Origin: Andalucia godoyi
Taxonomy: Eukaryota; Discoba; Jakobea; Jakobida; Andaluciidae
Assembly (NCBI GenBank): GCA_009859145.1
Contig: VRVR01000031.1
Coordinates: 202,597 to 266,596 of the forward strand
Reading direction: 5' to 3'
Length of the DNA: 64,000 nucleotides
This document shows positions 54,949 through 63,200 of the stretch, one piece after another. The stretch's first letter is position 1; each line of letters starts with the position of its first letter. A program made the translations under genes and the position numbers. The notes under the pieces were generated by a model, which was not told where the DNA came from, searched no databases, and saw only the letters and a list, made by a program, of their open reading frames with translations.

Positions 54949-55024
54949 ACATACATAGCACACAGTCAGACCGATTGTGAGATTGTGAGAGAGCGAGTGT
55001 ATTGCATAGCATTGCCGAGACAAG
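54377..55024. other. Intergenic region with (AC)n
   Basis: Between the CUL9-like stop and the FAD oxidoreductase start. It contains a pyrimidine-rich tract (54690-54718), an A-rich tract (54775-54800), and the AC array (54907-54946). A possible minus-strand exon here was considered and rejected. Confidence 0.5.
54907..54946. repeat. (AC)n microsatellite
   Basis: About 20 perfect AC units roughly 80 bp upstream of the oxidoreductase start. Confidence 0.9.
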
Positions 55025-56482
55025 ATGCCCGTGAAAAAACTTGTGCTTGTAGGTTGTGGACATGCCAGCCTTCAAGTTTTGGAGGAGATTGCACCGCAAC
55101 GGCATCGACTGGAGACCCAAATCACGGTACTAACCCCGCATCCGCAGTTCCAATACTATGCTATGACTCCAGGCATCTTGTCTGAACAGTTGTTGGCATC
55201 GGACGGGGTCGTTGATATTCCAGCGCTCTGTATGAAGCTGGAGGTCAACCTGGTGTTTGGAGCTGCTGTGGCTCTTCGTCCGAATGAACGAATCATCGAG
55301 TACACTTCGGAGCCGGGGAGGATCCAGGAGCTTCCCTTTGACTTTTGCGTAATCGACATTGGTGCACAGAGAAAGAAGCAGGGTTTACTGACGGATTCCA
55401 TGCTGGATCATCTGCTCAAGAAAGGGGAGGATAGGATTCCGCGTTTGGCATTTCCGCTCAAGCCTTCCTATGAAGTTCTTCGCCGTGTCACGGAGTTTGA
55501 GAAATGCCTTTCGGAATACGTCTCTTCTCGATCTTCCGAGTCCGCAACAACACTGCTCCCTGCACTGCATACGGTCACTGTTGCCGGCAAAGGCAACTCC
55601 GCTTGGAATGTGATCGACGGGTTCGAAATGGCGTTTGCCCTGAAACAGCGAGTGACATCAAAGTTCTCCAAGAACTTTGAGAAACTGACTTTCAAAATTG
55701 TTCATAACGCCCTGAATACAGATGTTCCATCGTCCATCTTGGATGAATGCAAGAAAATGGAAATTGACGTGGTCGAGGATGCGGAGGTCATTGAGATTGA
55801 GCGCACTGGAAACCTTGTACTTTCCAAGGCCTCCAACATCGGGTCTGCCGGAGGCGTTACAAACATGTCACCCGGTCGTGCGCGGAGCTATTCCGAGGCC
55901 TCTGTAGCAGGCCGGAGGCTTCCTTTTCATGTCTTGTGCTGGGCCCTTGATCCTGCGGCACAGACATTCAATGCGTGTTCCGATCTCTCCCTGTCGCAAG
56001 ATGGATTTCTCAGAGTGGACGACGCCCTCAGATCTGTGGACTATCCCAATGTGTTTTGCGTTGGGGATTGCGCTTCTGTGGACTCTGCTCGCGACTTTCC
56101 GAAGATGGGCAGCCAGTCCAGCAAGTTTGGTCCCGTCGTGTCGAAGAACGTGCTTTCATCACTGCGTGCGGTCCAAGATCCAGCCATGATTCTGGAGTCT
56201 TTGGTCGGTCTGAAGTTGTCCAAGTTTTCTCCACCCAAGTTCTCATATGTGTTTAGCACGTCGGATGGGCGGGCCTTCAGTGTTCCTTCGAAAAAGTGGC
56301 TGCCGAATCTGCACAACAAGATGATTGAGAAGATGAAGGAAACATCGCTTCGAAAGTGGATGAAGCGGTTCTCGACATTGATTGCGACAGGGCAGCGCGT
56401 GAGCGAAGAGGAGTCCAAGGAAGACGACGCTGATTCCTCGGAACCCGACGTGTCGAACACACCTGCAGAGTCGTTACCGTAA
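55025..56482 (+). CDS. FAD/NAD(P)-dependent oxidoreductase, SelD-associated NDH-like type
   Basis: A 485-residue two-dinucleotide-binding-domain flavoprotein. The FAD motif is LVLVGCGHASLQVLEEI, with GxGHxxxxVL as in the oxidoreductase domain fused to or encoded beside selenophosphate synthase in many bacteria and algae, followed by ITVLTPHPQFQYYAMTPGILSEQ. FDFCVIDIGAQ marks the end of the first half; VTVAGKGNSAWNVIDGFEMAFAL is the NAD(P) motif; NVFCVGDCASV is the second FAD motif. NDH-2 and AIF/FSP1 proteins share this fold. The C-terminal KPP-like end (PPKFSYVFSTSDGRAF, VPSKKWLP) resembles NDH-2-type membrane-facing tails but has no transmembrane helix. No SelD domain follows, so it is a free-standing form. 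The substrate (quinone, selenium or sulfur compound) is not known. Confidence 0.75.
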   Translation: MPVKKLVLVGCGHASLQVLEEIAPQRHRLETQITVLTPHPQFQYYAMTPGILSEQLLASDGVVDIPALCMKLEVNLVFGAAVALRPNERIIEYTSEPGRIQELPFDFCVIDIGAQRKKQGLLTDSMLDHLLKKGEDRIPRLAFPLKPSYEVLRRVTEFEKCLSEYVSSRSSESATTLLPALHTVTVAGKGNSAWNVIDGFEMAFALKQRVTSKFSKNFEKLTFKIVHNALNTDVPSSILDECKKMEIDVVEDAEVIEIERTGNLVLSKASNIGSAGGVTNMSPGRARSYSEASVAGRRLPFHVLCWALDPAAQTFNACSDLSLSQDGFLRVDDALRSVDYPNVFCVGDCASVDSARDFPKMGSQSSKFGPVVSKNVLSSLRAVQDPAMILESLVGLKLSKFSPPKFSYVFSTSDGRAFSVPSKKWLPNLHNKMIEKMKETSLRKWMKRFSTLIATGQRVSEEESKEDDADSSEPDVSNTPAESLP

Positions 56483-56878
56483 ATTTAAAAATAACAATAA
56501 AAAAGAGGCCAGAAGTCTCAGCGCAAGCACGCGCAGCACAGCGCGGGGATCATCAACTTTTGTCAGATTGAAGTGCGTGTATAGCGCCCGGTGGCCAAGT
56601 CCAATGTGTGTGTGTGTGTGTGGGGAGGTGTCATAGGGAGGGGGGGGAAAAGCGACGTTGAACGACCACTTCGAGTACCTTTTCCATCGGAGCTATACAA
56701 TAATACTTGGACAATGCAAGTGACTAAAACAAAAAATAAACACATATTAAAAAAAAAGGCCCGTTTAGCCTTTTCGTACTGAGACTCATAAGGCGAGGAA
56801 AAACACAAGCGTCCTTTCCCAAGTAGTTTTTTAAGAATATATTCTTGGAGAAAAAAGAAGAAGAGAAAGTACAATGCA
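56483..56878. other. Intergenic region
   Basis: Between two plus-strand genes. AATAAAAA follows the oxidoreductase stop (polyadenylation-like). A GT tract (56605-56622) and G-run (56638-56648) are present. No gene seen. Confidence 0.5.
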
Positions 56879-57685
56879 ATGGGACTCAACAACTCTAAGC
56901 GCAGACAAACACAGCCGATCGAGAACGTTGGGCGCCATGGAACTGATGATGCTCGAGTGCACAATATAGAAAAAGAAAAAAGAGACGTTCTTGATATGAA
57001 TATCAGCAGCAGCAACAACAACAACAACAATAACAAGAAAAGCAAACCCGGACAGAATGCACCGATTGGACAGATTCCGCGATATCATCATGGTGAGAAG
57101 ACATTTCGAACGGGCTACAGACTCTCCGTTGAGGAATTTCCAGAGCTGAAGGACCTTGATTACAAGAATCACGACATCGAAGATTCAGATGGTGACGGGG
57201 GCATCCCCGACAAGGTTTTCCAAGAAGCGCTGGTGACAGAGACCTTGGGCGACTCGTGGCCGCGGCTTCAAAAAGTGGAGGTACGGCAGTTCCGGCAGAT
57301 TCCGTTGACGATGGCCGCTATCAGTATGCATCGCCGGTGCTACGAGCCGTACTATAACAGCAATTCTGGTTTTCCGGCACCAGACGGGTGGGAAAAATGG
57401 ATCGACAAGTGGCGGACGGAAGTGTGGCAGGCGTCCGGGGACATGTGGCGTGTGTACGAACTGTGGCGAAAGGATCCGGTTATTGCAGAATATATTGATG
57501 CCATGCAGGATGCCATGCAGACGAGCAGCGAGAATACGGAAACGGGAGAGACGTCCTTCTCGAGCCATTCAACCGACACAACAGCACATTTTTCACCGAA
57601 ATCGCGAAGATACATGCTTTTTGGAAGAAGCAAAGCCAAGCAACGACGATCATTTGTGGATCACTCTGCCCACCGGTCTTCATAA
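56879..57685 (+). CDS. Unrecognised protein with predicted N-myristoylation signal
   Basis: A 268-residue protein starting MGLNNSKRRQ: Gly2 followed by Ser6 and Lys7 fits an N-myristoylation signal, so membrane association is predicted. An Asn run (SSSNNNNNNN) at about 42-51 is coded by AAC/AAT repeats. The globular part (about 75-215) is Trp-rich: VFQEALVTETLGDSWPRLQKV, GWEKWIDKWRTEVWQASGDMWRVYELWRKDPVIAEYIDAM. The tail is Ser/Thr-rich and basic. I do not recognise the family. A second ATG four bases upstream (56875) is out of frame, so initiation may be leaky. Confidence 0.6.
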   Translation: MGLNNSKRRQTQPIENVGRHGTDDARVHNIEKEKRDVLDMNISSSNNNNNNNKKSKPGQNAPIGQIPRYHHGEKTFRTGYRLSVEEFPELKDLDYKNHDIEDSDGDGGIPDKVFQEALVTETLGDSWPRLQKVEVRQFRQIPLTMAAISMHRRCYEPYYNSNSGFPAPDGWEKWIDKWRTEVWQASGDMWRVYELWRKDPVIAEYIDAMQDAMQTSSENTETGETSFSSHSTDTTAHFSPKSRRYMLFGRSKAKQRRSFVDHSAHRSS

Positions 57686-58181
57686 AATAAGTAAAGAAAT
57701 AAACAAAAAAAAAAAAGGAAAAAAAAAAAGGAAAAAGAAAAAAGAAGCATGCTAAAACCTGACACACGCCTCGGGCAGAAAGTCTCGAGCACATACACAC
57801 ACGCACACGCACACATTGAACAACAACATCACCGTTTCTGACCGGAGGGGAGGCGGAAGTCGCCACCTCAGATGCACTGTTTCTCGTGTCCCCCACACTC
57901 TGTTCTGTCGACAGCGGAAACGTGAACAGCGCAACATATGCGTACAAGACGAGTTGGTTGCATTGTCAGCGCTTTTGGCGGTGGTGAAAAAAGCGTGATT
58001 GACAGCTCGTCGAGCACTGTCGACACTCAGAAATGCTGCTTTCCTGCTGCCTTTTGGCCCCCTTCCCACCCTCCCCCCCTCTGCACATCCGTCCGACGTT
58101 CGGAGTCGCGAAAGGTACTTGCGTTCTGCAGGTTTCGAAGGGATCGTGCTCGCCAAAAGGAACACTGGAATGAGAATGTAA
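57686..58181. other. Intergenic region
   Basis: A-rich tract (57690-57745) after the preceding stop, ACACAC-type sequence (57790-57815) and a C-rich stretch (58060-58085). Short frames on both strands are not credible. Confidence 0.5.
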
Positions 58182-59753
58182 ATGGATGACGACAGCTGGA
58201 ATTCCCAAAAGCTGCACAGCCTCGTCAAGCTCTGCTTCTCCTCTGCAGGCGGCATCTCCAGAACGGTCTACGATGTCAACAAGTTTCTGCACGAAGAATG
58301 CAGGAAACGAAGCTTGCAGCTGGAGTGGACGCTTGCGACGCTGAGTCATATTCTGGCGCAGTTGCAATCGTCTGAATTTCTCTGCTGTCTCAATGCAGAA
58401 CACAGCAAGTATGCAGTTGGCAAGGTCCCGCGATATGTCCTGAAGGAAGATGCCTCAAAGTTGGTCAGCGTGTCCAAGGGCGTGTTTATCCCTGCCGAAC
58501 AGTGCATCTTGCGAACTGCCCATGTGCAGTCCGTGTGCTTGTACCTCAAATCACTACCCATGACAAAAAAGAGCCTGAAGCAAATAATCCGTCTGTCAAA
58601 TTTTCGGTCGGAATTTTCGTTGCCTATCGAAGCAGACTCGGTTGTAACGAGACTGGTCGAGGACTCGTTGAAGTTGCTGTGTGCCAACGGCACAATCCAG
58701 TTTGACGGCCTTATGTACTGCTACGTTCCTCCGAAGAGAGCCCCTGCGTCCACAAACCAGCCCCTTGCTTCTTCAGCGAAATCTACAGCCAAGATGTCTC
58801 CGCAAAAGCGGTCAATGGCTGCAACTCCAAAGCGGAGTCCCAAAAAGATCATACCACCGAGATTAGGCTCCACAGAGCGCCATGAGAATCGTGTGGTGCC
58901 GCGGGATTCGTCGTCGACGTCTTCTCCTTCTTCGGGCGATGATTCATCTCATGGCGCACATCACTCAGATGACGAGAGCTACACATCGAGGACGTCTGAG
59001 AAGAAACGCCGCATTGGTGTCTTTATCCCTAGAAAAAGGCCCGTTGTCTTGCGAAACGGCAGATATGTCACAGCAGATGACAATATTCCCTCGCCGCCTG
59101 CGTCGAAGCGACCGATTCACCAGTTTATACCCATGACTGCTGACGACGTCCCGGAGCCTGAAGTCGATGATCTTGAATTTTCTCCAGGCGCGGATGATTT
59201 TGTTCCGGTCCCAATTGTGCATGCTGAAGAGGACTCTGGCTCATTGACCACTGACTATGAGCGTCTGAACATCTTCGACTTTCAGACCAACGCCTTTGAT
59301 GGTATTGCGGCTGCCTGTCCAGAATTTGTACCTGCCATTGAGGACCGGTCGTCTTTTTCCTCATCCCGCAGAGATTCGCTTTCGTCCAGCACAGTCTCTG
59401 TTTTACTATCCGTGCGAACATTTGCGAGAGTATCTGCAGACTTGCTGAAACACCAGCGGGCTCTTCGTCTGTCTGTCTCTGAACATTCGTTGAGTCTTGC
59501 AATGCGGCGCGCCTTCGGAGTCGACGCATTTACCGTGGAATGGGCCGCAGGAGATTACGGAGATGATGTTGCGGATGATTCTGCGTTTCCATCTGAAAAT
59601 GCGATTCCATGTGCGTTCGAGCGACTTGTCCGCCATCACTGCCCCAATGGTAGTCGTCTCCGGCCGATTGCTATCCGATCTCAATACGAGAAATTGTTCT
59701 CCAACTGTCCAGATATCGAAATTCCGGTGTCATTTTCTGTTTCTGCAAAATAG
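58182..59753 (+). CDS. Unrecognised protein, possible winged-helix N-terminus
   Basis: A 523-residue protein. Residues 1-190 look globular and alpha-rich, with repeated helix-helix-strand outlines suggestive of winged-helix or cyclin-like modules (SLVKLCFSSAGGISRTVYDVNKFLHEE, TLATLSHILAQLQSSEFLCCLNAEHSKYAVG, LKQIIRLSNFRSEFSLP). Residues 190-370 are basic and Ser/Pro-rich with SPKK-like motifs (MSPQKRS, PKRSPKK) and a KKRR patch, suggesting a nuclear protein that may touch DNA or be a CDK target. The C-terminal 120 residues are again ordered (LSVRTFARVSADLLKHQRALRL; SLAMRRAFGVDAFTVEW). No family is recognised. The ATG at 58182 starts the first long frame. Confidence 0.6.
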   Translation: MDDDSWNSQKLHSLVKLCFSSAGGISRTVYDVNKFLHEECRKRSLQLEWTLATLSHILAQLQSSEFLCCLNAEHSKYAVGKVPRYVLKEDASKLVSVSKGVFIPAEQCILRTAHVQSVCLYLKSLPMTKKSLKQIIRLSNFRSEFSLPIEADSVVTRLVEDSLKLLCANGTIQFDGLMYCYVPPKRAPASTNQPLASSAKSTAKMSPQKRSMAATPKRSPKKIIPPRLGSTERHENRVVPRDSSSTSSPSSGDDSSHGAHHSDDESYTSRTSEKKRRIGVFIPRKRPVVLRNGRYVTADDNIPSPPASKRPIHQFIPMTADDVPEPEVDDLEFSPGADDFVPVPIVHAEEDSGSLTTDYERLNIFDFQTNAFDGIAAACPEFVPAIEDRSSFSSSRRDSLSSSTVSVLLSVRTFARVSADLLKHQRALRLSVSEHSLSLAMRRAFGVDAFTVEWAAGDYGDDVADDSAFPSENAIPCAFERLVRHHCPNGSRLRPIAIRSQYEKLFSNCPDIEIPVSFSVSAK

Positions 59754-60272
59754 CTTCTTCTTCTTCCTCTTCTTCTTCCTCCTCTTCAGGACATTAGTAT
59801 GCTTATATGGTTCCACCGCCACAGTGTTTAAATTAAAAATATGAAAAAAGAATGAAAACGAAAAAGTGGAGAGCGGAGCGGCGGGGGAGTGCCGCGACAG
59901 CGATTTCGGACCATCCTGTTCAGACGCAAATTACAAGGTTCATCCGCGCAGCTCACGGGCCCGTCGAAACGCAGAATGTCGGATTTTGCGACTGCATGTT
60001 GTTATGCGTCTTTTGGAGTGGCACTGAATCGGGGCGCGTGAGTCGTGCGACATGTTTCCTTGCTCTTCCTGCTGCAGCTTTTGCGTGACTCCAGGACGTC
60101 CGAGCAGAACTCGAATGCTGCAGTGGTTGGATTTGAGAGTTGGAGACACCCGGAATTTCATTATTAGGGGTCGTTCTTCGCGTGCACCTTTCTTGGTCTT
60201 TTCGATTTTCCAGTTTGCAACCCTGGAAGATTTCATTGTGCAAAAGATCGAACTGCTGAACGTTGCACGAAT
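59754..60272. other. Intergenic region upstream of the Kelch-Roco gene
   Basis: A TTCTTC-rich tract follows the preceding stop (59752-59790). The Kelch frame is open back to a TGA at about 60133 but has no ATG before 60273. An upstream exon is possible but no convincing splice pair was found. Confidence 0.45.
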
Positions 60273-63200
60273 ATGCAAAGACAGTGGCAAATAGTTCATG
60301 GCAATGAATATGGACGGTGGCAAGAGAGTCCGAATTTGATAATAGGACGGCGTAGTCATTGTGCAGTTGTACGAAAGGACACCATATACGTGATTGGCGG
60401 GCTCATTCCTTCGACTGCTGGCGATTCTGTTGAGTGGATGAACATGTCTGCTGGTGTGGCAACACGGAAATGGTATTTCGGTCCGAAACTGAATGTCAAA
60501 CGTGCCTCAGCCGCCGCTGTGTTATGCAGAGGATCGATTTTCGCACTCGGTGGGTTCAGTCGAGGCGACAAATGGCTGGATTCCGTGGAGATGCTTGGCG
60601 CGGAAGAAGATGCTTTATGGGAGATGTATGATGCGCAATTGATTCGGGGTCGTGCTTTCCATTCTGCTGTCTCCTTGAATGATCAGTTGTTTGTTATTGG
60701 CGGTGCGTACGAACCAGAAATGATGCAGGGTTCCGTAGAAATGCTGAATTTCGAAGGAAGCCAGTGGATAGAAGCACACCCGATGCAGCAAGCACGACGC
60801 AACTTGGCGTGTGTGTCTTTCCCTTTTCGAGGCTGCATTTATGCAACTGGTGGAGTTGCTGCGGATGGAAGGAACCTGTCCACAGTCGAACGATATGATC
60901 CCAGGGAAGGAGCCTGGATTTCTGTAAGCGATATGGCGCGACCTCGAGCTCATCACTCTGCTGTCATTGTTCATGATTTGCTCTACGCAATGGGTGGTTT
61001 CAAAAGTGATGGAGCTATTGAAGTGTATGATCCGCGCATGAATCTGTGGTTTGATGGACCAAATTTGCCGTTTGACCGGACCGGCTTCGCTGCCGTGAAT
61101 GTCAGGTCTGGAATTATAACAACTGGCGGTCTGTGTGAGCAAGTACTGTCATCTACTGCGTATCTTCCTCTCATTCCCGCATCTTTGTGTTCCGTCAAAG
61201 CGACGTGTCGTGCTGTCGCGTCGGAGATTTCTTCCGCGGGTTTCGAACTTCAATCCGCGTCGTTGGAATTTCAGTGCGGTGATCGTCTCGTCCACACAGC
61301 TGTTTCCAATACAGATGCGCGGAAATCCTTGCATCAGCTCATTCGCGACTGCCGTCCTGTGGGGTTTCCAGCTGCTTCCGATTCGCAGTCGCCGATTCCG
61401 GTTAGCATTTCAAAAATTGACATTGACAAAGGAACAATGGTGAAGCCGTCGCGAATGCGGGTGCTTGTGGTCGGGAATGGGCGTGTCGGCAAAACAAGCC
61501 TTATCGGAAACTTGTCCTCTGGCGGTGTCGCGTTTCGTCATGACCAACCGTCAACCGAGGTTGCGGATGTGAGCACATTCGAAATCTCCATCAAGAAGCA
61601 CGAATGGAGGCCGCTCAAGTACGGAGCAACTTCCGTGCTGTCACACGTCATCCGCCAGAAACTAACAGAGCCTTTCGGGTCTGCGGAAACGGAAACGGAT
61701 GCGGCTTTGGCAGTCGGTCCAGCAACTGCATCCAGTAGTGCAGGGTCTGGCACTTCCAATTCGAAAGCCCGTAGCCGGAAGAGGCCACGGATTTCTCACG
61801 GCAAGCGTCCTGTTGCGAAACGGAGACCATCCGACGTCAACAACGCAGCAGCTTCAATCAACGATGTCCCGCCTTCTGCACACAGTGGCACGAGTACGGA
61901 TCGGCCGAGCGTGCGACGACGAGTCGATTCTGTGACGTGTTCTGAAGCAGTGGCGGTGACGGCAGAAACCTTGTCAGAGCTTGACAGAGATTCTTTGTCG
62001 CTCAGCGTGCTCGATTTTGCAGGTCAAGATGTGTTTCGTGTGTTTGATCCATTCTTTTTTGGAAAACAATGTTTGTACTTTTGCGTCTTCAGTTTTGCAA
62101 AGTTACACGCTGCGGATCTGAACAACTCTCTTGAGTTTGAGGTGGACAAGAGCATTCTATCTTGGTTGCGGCTCATTGACAGCGTGGGGTCGACCATTGG
62201 GAGTTCGCGGGATGGAGAGTCGCGTGTCATCTTGATTGGTACGCACTGTGCATCCTTCTCGTCACCTTCCCGAGAAGACTTTTTCTGCCGCGTCAACATA
62301 CTGCTCACCAAGTCCTGCGACGAAGGTCGGCAGCCGTTCAGGTCGTTCCGTGTGCAGACGTTTGATGAATGGCGATTCGTCAGAATTGAAAATGACCCTG
62401 CTTGTCGACAAACTCTCATGGAAGAAGGCAGCCAATTCGCATCACAAACAGTTTTGTGTGAAGCGATTTTGGACTTTCACAGAGCTTTGCCAAAAGTACT
62501 CCTGCAAAATCTGATTGTGGAGTCCGTCTTCCGAAATCATAACCTCGTGGTCGCCGACGTTGCGGACAGTTTCAGTACACTTGCTGATCTGAAGAGTGTT
62601 TGCTGTTCCGTCGATGACTTGAAGACCTGTTTGAAGGATCTTGTATCGCTCGGTTCGTTTTTCGCTCTGTCTGCTGACGCGTCGATGTTTGTCGTGAAAC
62701 CCGAGGTCTTCATCAAAGCGTGTGCTCAGATGATCCCGAACAAAATTCCGGACGCGGGACGTGGGCGTTTGCCGTTGCCGTTGCCGTTGCCGTTGCGCAT
62801 GGAGCAAATGCTTCATTTCGATTGTGACTTGTGGGAACGCCGCGGCATCTTGTTTCGAGATACCGCAGATCGGGTCATTTCTGACTACCTCACACCCGTC
62901 ATCGAAGATGCATGTGAGCGAGACTTGTGCGTGAAGCGGATATTCTCGATGCTGGAACAACTGGGCGTTGTGATTCCTATCGTCAGCAACGAGAGCAAGC
63001 ATCAGTACTTTTACCCGCAGTGGCATCAAAGTTCTGCCAGTCACCAATCTGGTGAGACTTCCGTCAAGTCAGTAGGTGAACTGTGGAACGTGCAGCTTTT
63101 GCACACCATGCCCGGCGCAAAACGATGCTCATTTGCAGTGCGATTTGTTGCTTCAGATTTTCCAGCAGGCTATGACTATGATGGTGTCATTACTGACAAC

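Noticed and set aside
54684-54960. Minus-strand exon after a strong acceptor (TTTCTTTTTTTGCAG at 54772) reading RLLYLLGSFHFKVFHKPFGK, with a GTATGT donor at 54954
   Set aside because: Upstream coding would overlap the 5' end of the plus-strand oxidoreductase, the lysine-rich end comes from a pyrimidine tract, and the intron would contain the AC array. No family resemblance.
60052-60294. 80-codon plus-strand ORF before the Kelch-Roco gene, vaguely like the end of a BACK domain (LLNVARICKDSG)
   Set aside because: Wrong frame relative to the kelch repeats, no splice pair that joins them, and the resemblance is too short.
59940-60359. 139-codon minus-strand ORF opposite the Kelch-Roco 5' end
   Set aside because: Low-quality translation that runs antisense into the kelch coding region.
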